Shown in pieces: positions 1 to 6,009 of a stretch of 6,091 bases of DNA. The stretch's first letter is position 1. Each line of letters begins with the position of its first letter. The DNA is from Propionibacteriaceae bacterium (GTDB taxonomy: Bacteria > Actinomycetota > Actinomycetes > Propionibacteriales > Propionibacteriaceae): assembly GCA_027353565.1 (NCBI GenBank), contig DAIEHO010000208.1, forward strand, positions 1 through 6,091, in the 5' to 3' direction. Below the pieces are notes generated by a model. That model searched no databases and was not told where the DNA came from. It worked only from the letters and a program-made list of their open reading frames with translations. The position numbers were made by a program, and so were the translations under genes.

Positions 1-394
1 CGGTGCCGGCAGCGGCTGTTCGGCGTACATCGCCAAGCCCACCTGGCAGGTCGACAGCGGCTGTGCAAACCGCACCGTGGTTGATGTTGCGGCAGTTGCG
101 GACCCGGCCACCGGAGTCGCGGTGTACGACAGCTACGGCAGCCACCGTGGCGCGAACTGGTACGTCTTCGGCGGCACCAGCGTCGCCGCCCCGATCATCG
201 GCGCCGTCTATGCCCTCTCCGGCAACACCGCCGGCGTACCGGCATCGCTTGCCTACTCCTCCCCAGCCAAGTCACTGTTCGACGTGACCACCGGCAGCAA
301 CGGATCGTGCGGCGGCTCTTACCTCTGCACCGGCACAAGCGGCTACGACGGCCCGACCGGCAACGGCACACCCAACGGGACGGGCGCCTTCTAG
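1..394 (+). CDS. Sedolisin-like (S53) secreted serine peptidase, C-terminal end (5' truncated)
   Basis: The reading frame is open from base 2 and stops at 392-394, so only about the last 130 residues are present. The fragment contains GGTSVAAPI, the catalytic-serine block of the subtilase/sedolisin fold, with the nucleophile Ser encoded at 179-181. It is followed by FDVTTGSNGSC and GYDGPTGNGTPNG near the C-terminus. These match the Asp- and Gly-rich calcium-binding end typical of S53 peptidases, and the upstream KPTWQ and DVAAVADP stretches also fit that family. Known members are exported endopeptidases, often active at low pH. The fragment has several Cys residues, as expected for an extracytoplasmic protein with disulfides. 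The catalytic Glu/Asp and the signal peptide would lie upstream of the window. The natural C-terminus appears intact. Assignment to S53 rather than S8 rests on the C-terminal motifs and is fairly secure. Confidence 0.85.
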   Translation, partial: GAGSGCSAYIAKPTWQVDSGCANRTVVDVAAVADPATGVAVYDSYGSHRGANWYVFGGTSVAAPIIGAVYALSGNTAGVPASLAYSSPAKSLFDVTTGSNGSCGGSYLCTGTSGYDGPTGNGTPNGTGAF

Positions 395-402
395 GTCGTT
401 GC

Positions 403-427
403 ATCCGTACGTGTACGGATTTGTTGT
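403..427 (+). terminator. Terminator-like hairpin after the peptidase gene
   Basis: A perfect 8-bp inverted repeat (ATCCGTAC, 2-nt centre, GTACGGAT, 403-420) starts 8 bases after the peptidase stop codon. It is followed by the T-rich run TTGTTGT. In RNA the practical hairpin would be a 7-bp stem with a 4-nt loop. Position and structure fit an intrinsic terminator that separates the peptidase gene from the sigma factor unit. The T tract is imperfect, and the perfect dyad could instead be a protein-binding site for the downstream gene. Confidence 0.55.
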
Positions 428-475
428 ACGGCTGGCATCGCGCCCCGAGCCCTGCGCGCAAAATGGACTTAGGCC

Positions 476-481
476 CATACT
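476..481 (+). promoter_or_regulatory. Possible -10 element for the sigma factor gene (leaderless start)
   Basis: CATACT lies 6 bases before the second of two adjacent GTG codons (485 and 488), so transcription could begin at or next to the start codon. No usable Shine-Dalgarno sequence precedes either GTG, which favours a leaderless mRNA. I see no convincing -35 element at the usual distance, so this is only a suggestion. Confidence 0.25.
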
Positions 482-484
482 GCG

Positions 485-1063
485 GTGGTGATCGGCGAGG
501 ACTTCCCCACGGTGCTGACCCGCGCCCAACAAGGTGACGAGGAGGCCTTCGAGACCCTGTGGCGCGATCTGAACCCGGCCCTGTTGCGCTACCTGAGCGT
601 GAACGGTGAGCCTGCCGAGGACGTGGCGTCCGATACGTGGGCCACCGTGGTCAAGGGCCTACGACGGTTCACCGGCGACGAGGCCGCCTGGCGAGGGTGG
701 GTGTTCGTCACAGCTCGGCGTCGCGCTGTTGACGCCGGACGCCGCCGGACCAGGGCGGCCCAGCTGGAGCGTGGCTTGGCCTCACTGCCTCCACAGAACC
801 GACCGTTCGACCCGGCCGATTTGGTGGCCGCCAGCCAGGACACCGATGCGGCCCTGCGGCTGCTCGCGGAGCTGAGCCCGTTGCAGGCCGAGGTCATCGC
901 CTTGCGAGTGCTCACCGGGCTGTCGACCGACGAGGTGGCCAAGATCGTGCACCGCAGCCCCGGAGCGGTCCGGGTCGCCGCCCATCGCGGGCTGCGACGC
1001 CTCGAAGAAATCCTGTCGGCCCACGGTGTAACACCTGCCCGCTCCGAGACGCTTAGGGAGTGA
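485..1063 (+). CDS. RNA polymerase sigma factor, sigma-70 / ECF type
   Basis: A 192-residue protein with the two-domain layout of small alternative sigma factors, which direct RNA polymerase to a dedicated promoter set. Residues about 13-90 form sigma region 2: AQQGDEEAFETLW at the start, AEDVASDTW in the middle, then WRGWVFVTARRRAVDAGRRR, the part expected to contact the -10 element. A linker of about 35 residues follows. Region 4 spans about 124-175 (LAELSPLQAEVIALR, then GLSTDEVAKIVHRSPGAVRVAAHRGLRRL), a helix-turn-helix for -35 recognition. Length is normal for the group and there is no extra C-terminal domain. The start is GTG at 485 or GTG at 488; neither has a good ribosome site. The next gene begins one base after the stop, so the two are probably co-transcribed and functionally linked. 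Target genes cannot be told from the sequence. Confidence 0.92.
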   Translation: MVIGEDFPTVLTRAQQGDEEAFETLWRDLNPALLRYLSVNGEPAEDVASDTWATVVKGLRRFTGDEAAWRGWVFVTARRRAVDAGRRRTRAAQLERGLASLPPQNRPFDPADLVAASQDTDAALRLLAELSPLQAEVIALRVLTGLSTDEVAKIVHRSPGAVRVAAHRGLRRLEEILSAHGVTPARSETLRE

Positions 1064-1064
1064 C

Positions 1065-1826
1065 ATGAGATCTTCACTGCGGAGCCTTTTCCCGGGTGAG
1101 CGTCCTCGCACAGGGGACACTCACCCGGATCTCTTGATGGCCAGCGACACTCCACCGTCAGTGGTCGAGCCGTTGCTGCAGGCCATCGCCGCTGATCCTC
1201 GGCCTCACGAGCTCACCGGGCTCCGAGAGCCGTTGGCTCACTACCGCGCTGCATTCCCCATGTCACGTCCATCAGTCCACAAGACTTGGAGAACCACGAT
1301 GCTCTCACCCATCGGCGCCACGATCGCCGGACTCGCCCTCGCGCTCGGCGGCACCACCGCCGCCGCGTTCACCGGAGCTCTGCCCACCCCGGCCCAGAAC
1401 TTCGCCCACACAGTCATTGGCGCACCCGCCGTTCATACGGCCGCCACGACAAGCCCGAGCCCCAAAGACTCCGCCTCCTCGAAGACCCCGAGCCCGGTCG
1501 GACCTGACGCGAGCGGGCCTGCCATGTTCGGCCTGTGCACCGCATGGACGGCCCACCAGACCAATGGTGAGACCGCCAACGGCAAGGCTGACAACGCCGT
1601 CGCCTTCCAGAACCTCGCAGCTGCCGCCGGTGGAGCCGACAAGATCGCCGCCTACTGCGCCACGATCCAGAAGGCGCCGAGCCCCGCTGTCGTGCCTGGC
1701 AAGCCCACCGCACAACAGACGTCGCAGGCGACCAGCCACCCGACCGGCAAGCCCAGCAGCCTGCCGACTCAGGCGAACACCAACCACCCGACCGGCAAGC
1801 CCACCACCCAGCCAACCAAAGGCTGA
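1065..1826 (+). CDS. Single-pass membrane protein paired with the sigma factor; function unknown
   Basis: A 253-residue protein. Residues 1-78 are predicted to be cytoplasmic and include DPRPHELTGLREPLAHYRAAF, a short helical-looking block. A hydrophobic span follows at about 80-102 (IGATIAGLALALGG core), preceded by basic residues (K73, R76), suggesting an N-in topology. The outer part has a Ser/Pro-rich stretch (125-150), then a compact segment with two Cys (C158 in FGLCTAW, C198 in AAYCATI) that could form a disulfide. A Pro/Thr/Gln tail with 16-residue repeats (212-253) ends the protein. It starts one base after the sigma factor stop, with AGGGAG at 1055-1060 as ribosome site. Anti-sigma factors commonly sit in this position, and the layout (inner domain, one membrane helix, outer domain) fits. 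However, the HxxxCxxC zinc motif of classical anti-sigma domains is absent; all Cys lie outside. I treat the anti-sigma role as inference. From memory, proteins with the LCTAW...AAYC segment accompany sigma factors in other actinobacteria. Confidence 0.75.
   Translation: MRSSLRSLFPGERPRTGDTHPDLLMASDTPPSVVEPLLQAIAADPRPHELTGLREPLAHYRAAFPMSRPSVHKTWRTTMLSPIGATIAGLALALGGTTAAAFTGALPTPAQNFAHTVIGAPAVHTAATTSPSPKDSASSKTPSPVGPDASGPAMFGLCTAWTAHQTNGETANGKADNAVAFQNLAAAAGGADKIAAYCATIQKAPSPAVVPGKPTAQQTSQATSHPTGKPSSLPTQANTNHPTGKPTTQPTKG
1288..1301 (+). promoter_or_regulatory. Possible internal ribosome site and ATG inside the membrane protein gene
   Basis: GGAG (1288-1291) stands 7 bases before an in-frame ATG (1299-1301, residue 79), directly at the start of the hydrophobic span. 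Initiation here would give a 175-residue protein beginning with a signal-peptide- or anchor-like segment and lacking the cytoplasmic domain. Chance occurrence is quite possible. Confidence 0.25.
1698..1823 (+). repeat. 48-bp (16-codon) tandem repeat, about 2.6 copies, in coding sequence
   Basis: The protein tail reads as GKPTAQQTSQATSHPT (212-227), GKPSSLPTQANTNHPT (228-243) and a partial GKPTTQPTKG (244-253). At DNA level a 20-bp block is identical at 1736-1755 and 1784-1803, exactly 48 bp apart, and its last 10 bases also occur at 1698-1707. Such Pro/Thr-rich repeats usually form an extended, unstructured stalk or wall-spanning tail. Confidence 0.85.
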
Positions 1827-1848
1827 CAACGCAACGTCCTCTGGCTTG

Positions 1849-1890
1849 CTCCGGATCCGGAGATGGTAGACGTCTTGACCAATCCGGATC
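1849..1890 (+). repeat. TCCGGATC pair upstream of hemA, 33 bp apart
   Basis: The non-coding stretch 1827-2031 contains TCCGGATC at 1850-1857 and 1883-1890. The first copy lies in a perfect 14-bp palindrome (CTCCGGATCCGGAG, 1849-1862). The start-to-start distance of 33 bp is about three helical turns, so both could face the same side of the DNA. The second copy could also pair with 1854-1861 to form an 8-bp RNA stem. No T tract follows, so an intrinsic terminator for the preceding gene is not supported. Role unknown. Confidence 0.4.
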
Positions 1891-1996
1891 TGAGCCAACT
1901 TCGCGCGTTGCGGTTAAAGAAGCGCTAGCGTTACGCCAAGACGGCATTTCGCCTAGTCAAGCCGGTGAACTACCCGGCATTCAAGCCACGCCGGGA

Positions 1997-2025
1997 TTGG
2001 GCCACACAGGGCGCATTGCTACCTT
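1997..2025 (+). promoter_or_regulatory. Candidate hemA promoter giving a leaderless transcript
   Basis: TTGGGC (1997-2002), a 17-bp spacer and TACCTT (2020-2025) fit a housekeeping actinobacterial promoter (TTGNNN / TANNNT). Seven bases later comes the GTG start of hemA at 2032, the usual distance from a -10 element to the transcription start. The only purine-rich motif before the GTG, GAGG at 2026-2029, is just 2 bases away and too close to act as a normal ribosome site. This supports a leaderless hemA mRNA. Confidence 0.55.
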
Positions 2026-2031
2026 GAGGCC

Positions 2032-3276
2032 GTGCCGATCATCCACTTAGGCGTGAGCCACCGCTCCATAGGGAGCGGTGAGCTTGCCACGCTGGGCGCT
2101 CGAGGCCGTGACCTTCCGGCCCGGCTCATGGCGGCGCATCCGGCGGTTCGTGGCGTGATCCTGCTGGCTACGTGCAACCGCTTCGAGTTGTACGTGGACG
2201 CCACAGAGTTCCACCCCGCCGTCGACAGCGGCCGAGCGATGTTCGCGAAGTTGACGGAGTCCGACATGCCTGAGGTAGATCCAGTTCTTTTCGTCCACGT
2301 GGGCGACGGCGCGGTCGAGCACTTGTTCCTGGTCGCCAGCGGGCTCGATTCCGTGGTGGTGGGGGAAAGGGAGATCGCCGGCCAGGTACGCCTTGCCCTG
2401 GCCGACCATGACGCCACGGCCAGCCCGGCACTCCGCCGAGTGTTCCAGGCGGCGTTGACCACGTCGAAGGCGGTCGCGTCGAGCACGTTGCTGGGATCCT
2501 CGGGTCGATCCCTCGCGGGCGTCGGCCTGGATCTGCTCGAGGAGCGGTTCTTCGCCCTGGAGACGCGACGCGTCCTGCTCCAGGGCACCGGGGCCTACGC
2601 GGGAGTCGTGCTGGCCGAGCTCCTCCGGCGTGGGGTCGATGAGATCCGCGTCTACTCTGGCACCGGACGGGCGGACGCCTTCGCGGCGAGTCATTCGCCG
2701 GCCATGCCTGTCGCCCCCGGAGACCTCTCGCACGCTCTCGCCTGGGCCGATGTTGTGGTGTGCTGTTCCGGCACCGGTTCACAGACCTTGACGGCGGACG
2801 CCCTCGCCGACGCCCGACTGGGACGTACGGCAACGTTGCCGGTCCTCGATCTGGCAATGGCCGGCGACGTCGCCCCCGAGGTCTCCCTCCTGCCGCAGGT
2901 CGTCGTGATCGACCTGGACGAGGTGTCGCGCCACGCCCCGGCCGAGCAGGCGGATGCGGTCGCGGCGGCCATGGAGCTCGTACGGAGCGGGGTCGCCACC
3001 TTCAACCACGTCGAGGGCGGACGTCGCGCAGACCCAGCCGTGACGGCCATCCGTGCGTACGTGGCGGCCATCATCGAAGCGGAGATCGTGGCGGCCGAAC
3101 GGCGACACACGCCCGAGACGGCCGATGCCGTTGCGCGTTCCCTGCGACGGGTCAGCAACGCGCTCCTCCATACCCCGTCTGTACGTGCGGCCGAGCTGGC
3201 CCGTACGGGCGACCTCGATGACTACCGCAATGCGCTCCATACGTTGTTCGGCATCGACGTCGAGGCCGGTTCATGA
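2032..3276 (+). CDS. hemA: Glutamyl-tRNA reductase (HemA)
   Basis: Catalyses NADPH-dependent reduction of Glu-tRNA(Glu) to glutamate-1-semialdehyde, the first committed and usually regulated step of C5-pathway tetrapyrrole synthesis in the cytoplasm. The 414-residue length is within the family range. The N-terminal catalytic domain has GVSHRS (7-12), ATCNRFELY with the nucleophile C48, H97 in VEHLF, and SGLDSVVVGEREIAGQV (103-119). The NADPH domain has the glycine motif GTGAYAG (185-191). The C-terminal dimerisation helices run from about 320 to 405. The GTG start gives the standard N-terminus of the family. One oddity is DLAMAGDV (273-280), where most relatives as I recall them carry an Arg before the second Asp (DLAxxRDV). 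The stop overlaps the next start by ATGA at 3273-3276, implying translational coupling with hemC. All catalytic motifs I can check are intact, so the enzyme is probably active. Confidence 0.96.
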   Translation: MPIIHLGVSHRSIGSGELATLGARGRDLPARLMAAHPAVRGVILLATCNRFELYVDATEFHPAVDSGRAMFAKLTESDMPEVDPVLFVHVGDGAVEHLFLVASGLDSVVVGEREIAGQVRLALADHDATASPALRRVFQAALTTSKAVASSTLLGSSGRSLAGVGLDLLEERFFALETRRVLLQGTGAYAGVVLAELLRRGVDEIRVYSGTGRADAFAASHSPAMPVAPGDLSHALAWADVVVCCSGTGSQTLTADALADARLGRTATLPVLDLAMAGDVAPEVSLLPQVVVIDLDEVSRHAPAEQADAVAAAMELVRSGVATFNHVEGGRRADPAVTAIRAYVAAIIEAEIVAAERRHTPETADAVARSLRRVSNALLHTPSVRAAELARTGDLDDYRNALHTLFGIDVEAGS

Positions 3277-5738
3277 CCAGACTCGGCACGCGTGGGAGCC
3301 TTTTGGCGCGAGTCCAGTCCGGTGGGGTGGCCGACATGCTTGCTGCCATGGGCGAGTCGGTCGAAACCGTCGTGATTCGCTCGGAGGGTGACGACACGCG
3401 CGTGCCGCTCGACCCCTTCGCACGCCCGGGGGCGTTCGTCGCCGCTCTGCGTGACGCGCTGCTGGAGAACCGCGTCGATGTGGTGGTGCACAGCTACAAG
3501 GACCTGCCGTCCGCGCCCGCCGACGGCCTGGTCGTGGCTGCCGTGCCGGCTCGAGCCGGTGTCCGCGACGTGCTGGTGACCCAAGATGGACTGTCCCTCG
3601 CTCAGCTCCGAGCCGGAGCCACGGTGGGGACATCCTCCCCGCGACGGTCGGCAGCTCTGCTGCGCGTACGGCCGGACCTTCAGGTCGTCGCGATCCGCGG
3701 CAACGTGGACACCCGGCTCAAGATCGTGTCCGACGGGCGCCTCGACGCGGTCGTCCTCGCCGAGGCGGGGCTGCAGCGACTCGGGCTCCTGACATCGGAC
3801 ATGTGCCTGCTGGACCCCGAGCTGGTGCTTCCGGCGCCGGCGCAAGGCGCACTTGCCATCGAGTGTCGTGCGGACGATGGCCTGGTCGCTCACCTCGCTC
3901 GCCTGAACGACCGCTCGACGGAGTTCTGCGTCGCCGCCGAACGCGCGGTGCTGGACGAGGCGGGGGCCGCCTGCACGACGGCTGTGGGAGCGCTCGCGTC
4001 CGTCGAGGGCGAGTGGCTGACACTGACGGCCGACCTGACCGCGCATCGTGGCGTCGACTATGCCTGGCACTCCGACCGCATCGAAGTGGGCGATGTGGGC
4101 CCGGACATCGCGGACCTGCTCGGGCGTCGTGTGGCCCGCGCGTCTGGTGGAGGGGCTTTGATCCGCCCGGTCCTGCTCGTGCGTCCGGATGGCAACGACA
4201 CAGACGTGGCGACCCTCGTGGCCGCAGGGATCCCGGTCCTCGTCGACCGGTACCTGGTCGTGTCTTCGGCGTCAGACAAGGCTCCGGGCGCGCAGCTCCT
4301 CGTCGATCTCGAGGCTGAAGGCCGGGGTGACTGGCTGGTGCTGACATCGCCGCGGGCGCTCGACGCGTGGGGCGCGCTGGTGGGGTCGGATGCCCTCACT
4401 CAGGCTGTCACGCGAGCGCGTGCACGCGGCGTGCGTGTCGCAGCGGTGGGAGCGAGCACGGCGCCCACCGTCGATCGGCCTGCAGAGCTCGTCGGAGCCT
4501 CCGGGGCTGACGCCCTGGTGGACGACCTGACGGACCTGCCCCCCGGGACCGTCCTCTTCCCGCACGGACGGCTGACCCGACCCGCACTGGCTGAGGCCCT
4601 CACTGCCGCAGGATGGACCGTGGTGTCGGCCATCGTCTACGACACCGCCCCGGTCACCGCGCGACCGACCTCGGCAGGCGCTCTGTCTTCGGGCAACATG
4701 GCGGCTGTCCTGCTGCGCTCGCCCAGCGCGGTCTCTGCGGTCGCGCAGTGGGTCAGGATCCCCGCAGGCGTAGGGATCGTCGCCGTAGGGACCAGCACGA
4801 CGGCGGCCGCCCTCGACCGCGGCTGGGACATCGTCAGTCTGCCTGTCTCGGATCGCATAGGGGTTGCAAACGCGGTCCGGACCACGCTCCGCCAGGACAT
4901 TCCGAGGGCCATCGCAGATCCTGCTGCCCCGGACGATCATCCCCTGCCCAAGAACCACCCGCTGCGAACGGGGCTGACCTCGGCATCTCCGCTCCTCGTT
5001 GCCTATCGAGGAGGACGGCCGGAACGTCGTCCGGTGTGGTTCATGCGGCAGGCCGGCCGCTCGCTGCCCGAGTACCGAGCCATTCGCGAGGGTCACTCGA
5101 TGCTTGGATCCTGCCTCGACCCCGAGGTGGCCGCAGAGATCACGCTCCAGCCTGTCCGCCGGCACGATGTCGACGCTGCCATCTTCTTCTCCGACATCGT
5201 GATCCCCGTACGGCTCGCGGGCGTCGGCGTCGAGATCGGGCAGGGCGTCGGGCCCGTGGTCGAGCACCCGCTCCGGACCCTCGCCGACGTGCGATCGCTG
5301 CCCGAGCTCGACCCGGACGCGCTGCGCCCGATCCGCGAGGCCGTCGGGCTGGCCGTCGCCGAGCTGGGAAGCACTCCCCTCATCGGGTTCGCCGGTGCGC
5401 CGTTCACCATCGCCAGCTACCTCGTCGAAGGGAAGCCCTCGCGAGAGCTTCCGTACACGCGAGCCTTGATGCGGGACGACCCCGAGACGTGGCACCTCCT
5501 CCTCGCATGGGTTGCCCGTACCACGACGCTCTGTCTTCGTGCAGAGGCCGTCGCCGGAGCCAGCGCACCCCAGCTCTTCGACTCCTGGGCCGGACGACTG
5601 ACGCCGGACGAGTACCGAAGCGCGTCCCCCCCTCACTCGGCCGCAGTGCTCGTGGGCGTCGCGGATCTCGGCCTTCCTCGCATCCACTTCGGGACCGGGA
5701 CGCACGACCTCCTCGTCGCCATGCGATGCCGGGGCTGA
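3273..5738 (+). CDS. hemCDE: HemC-HemD-HemE fusion: porphobilinogen deaminase / uroporphyrinogen-III synthase / uroporphyrinogen decarboxylase, HemE part frameshifted
   Basis: One open frame of 821 codons carries three successive heme-pathway enzymes. Residues 1-290 are HemC: GTRGS (5-9), VVHSYKDLPS with catalytic D77, GTSSPRRSA (119-127), RGNVDTRL (142-149), and C234 in GAACTTAVGA, the dipyrromethane-cofactor cysteine. Residues 296-540 are HemD, with VLLVRP, WLVLTSPRAL, AAVGAST, VLFPHGRLTRPALAEAL and VGTSTTAAAL. A Pro/Asp/His-rich linker (541-566) follows, then HemE from about 567: PVWFMRQAGRSLPEYR (R592, R596), FFSDIV (D641), GAPFTIASYLVEG (Y716), FDSWAG (S771). The last frame ends at TGA 5736-5738 soon after HDLLVAM; the rest of HemE continues at 5725-6009 in another frame. 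The ATG at 3273 has GAGG seven bases upstream and overlaps the hemA stop. No ATG, GTG or TTG in the linker could start HemE alone. As written, HemC and HemD should work while HemE lacks its end. Confidence 0.9.
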   Translation: MTRLGTRGSLLARVQSGGVADMLAAMGESVETVVIRSEGDDTRVPLDPFARPGAFVAALRDALLENRVDVVVHSYKDLPSAPADGLVVAAVPARAGVRDVLVTQDGLSLAQLRAGATVGTSSPRRSAALLRVRPDLQVVAIRGNVDTRLKIVSDGRLDAVVLAEAGLQRLGLLTSDMCLLDPELVLPAPAQGALAIECRADDGLVAHLARLNDRSTEFCVAAERAVLDEAGAACTTAVGALASVEGEWLTLTADLTAHRGVDYAWHSDRIEVGDVGPDIADLLGRRVARASGGGALIRPVLLVRPDGNDTDVATLVAAGIPVLVDRYLVVSSASDKAPGAQLLVDLEAEGRGDWLVLTSPRALDAWGALVGSDALTQAVTRARARGVRVAAVGASTAPTVDRPAELVGASGADALVDDLTDLPPGTVLFPHGRLTRPALAEALTAAGWTVVSAIVYDTAPVTARPTSAGALSSGNMAAVLLRSPSAVSAVAQWVRIPAGVGIVAVGTSTTAAALDRGWDIVSLPVSDRIGVANAVRTTLRQDIPRAIADPAAPDDHPLPKNHPLRTGLTSASPLLVAYRGGRPERRPVWFMRQAGRSLPEYRAIREGHSMLGSCLDPEVAAEITLQPVRRHDVDAAIFFSDIVIPVRLAGVGVEIGQGVGPVVEHPLRTLADVRSLPELDPDALRPIREAVGLAVAELGSTPLIGFAGAPFTIASYLVEGKPSRELPYTRALMRDDPETWHLLLAWVARTTTLCLRAEAVAGASAPQLFDSWAGRLTPDEYRSASPPHSAAVLVGVADLGLPRIHFGTGTHDLLVAMRCRG

Positions 5739-6009
5739 CGTCATGGGCGTCGACTCCGACACGCCCCTTGACGAGGCGAACGCTCTGCTCGGAGGTCGCA
5801 CCCCGCTCCAAGGCAGCATCGATCCCGCCATGCTCTCGGGCCCGTGGGACGAGCTCGCGAGCCACGCCTCGGAGGTGGTCCGGCGAGGCCAGGCAGTTCC
5901 CGGGCACGTCGTGAACCTGGGCCACGGCGTCCCGCCGACCACCGACCCCGATGTTCCGACTCGGCTGGTCACCCACATCCACCAACTCTCACATCAGGAG
6001 GAAACATGA
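5725..6009 (+). pseudogene. hemE: Displaced C-terminal 94 codons of the HemE domain
   Basis: Reading from 5725 in the +1 frame relative to the upstream gene gives DAGADVMGVDSDTPLDEA, TPLQGSIDPAML, and GHVVNLGHGVPPTTDPDV. These are the remaining conserved blocks of uroporphyrinogen decarboxylase, ending at a natural TGA. The His of NLGHG (5923-5925) corresponds to the conserved active-site His of the family. Nothing here looks like an independent gene: the first ATG (5743) falls inside the conserved GADVxGVD block. Joining the two frames with two bases restored near 5724 gives a HemE domain of about 345-350 residues, the normal length. Whether the break is a sequencing error, a true mutation or something the cell bypasses is undecided. 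One deviation is VDSD, where many relatives have VDW. Confidence 0.8.
5996..6001 (+). promoter_or_regulatory. Strong Shine-Dalgarno for the radical SAM gene
   Basis: AGGAGG lies inside the last codons of hemE, 4 bases before ATG 6006 and 10 bases before ATG 6012. This is the strongest ribosome site in the window. Spacing does not clearly decide between the two ATGs; the first overlaps the hemE stop by ATGA, in the style of the hemA-hemC junction. Confidence 0.7.

Noticed and set aside
1923..1930. CGCTAGCG 8-bp palindrome
   Set aside because: A single short palindrome without flanking symmetry or a second copy; no basis for calling an operator.
1961..1978. GCCGG / CCGGC inverted repeat before hemA
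   Set aside because: Only a 5-bp stem with an 8-nt loop in GC-rich DNA; expected by chance and with no T tract.
1827..2031. Small gene, tRNA or riboswitch in the gap before hemA
   Set aside because: I found no convincing short coding frame with a ribosome site, no cloverleaf, and no recognisable riboswitch core. Only the repeat pair and the promoter stand out.
3222..4070. 282-codon minus-strand open frame over hemC
   Set aside because: No motif or ribosome site, and it is antisense to a well-supported enzyme domain.
5721..5738. Programmed +1 frameshifting to produce full HemE
   Set aside because: No classic slippery codon or prfB-like arrangement is present. Slipping at the TGA would leave the block one residue short of the family spacing, so a two-base loss explains the site better.
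4613..5914. 433-codon open frame on the plus strand in another phase
   Set aside because: Arg/Pro/Gly-rich composition typical of an out-of-frame reading of GC-rich DNA. Its only family-like stretch is the few residues near 5618-5632 discussed as a possible local indel.
4272..5978. Long open frame of 568 codons on the minus strand
   Set aside because: It lies opposite the HemD-HemE coding region, has low-complexity composition with no recognisable domain, and arises from the strong third-position GC bias of the real gene.
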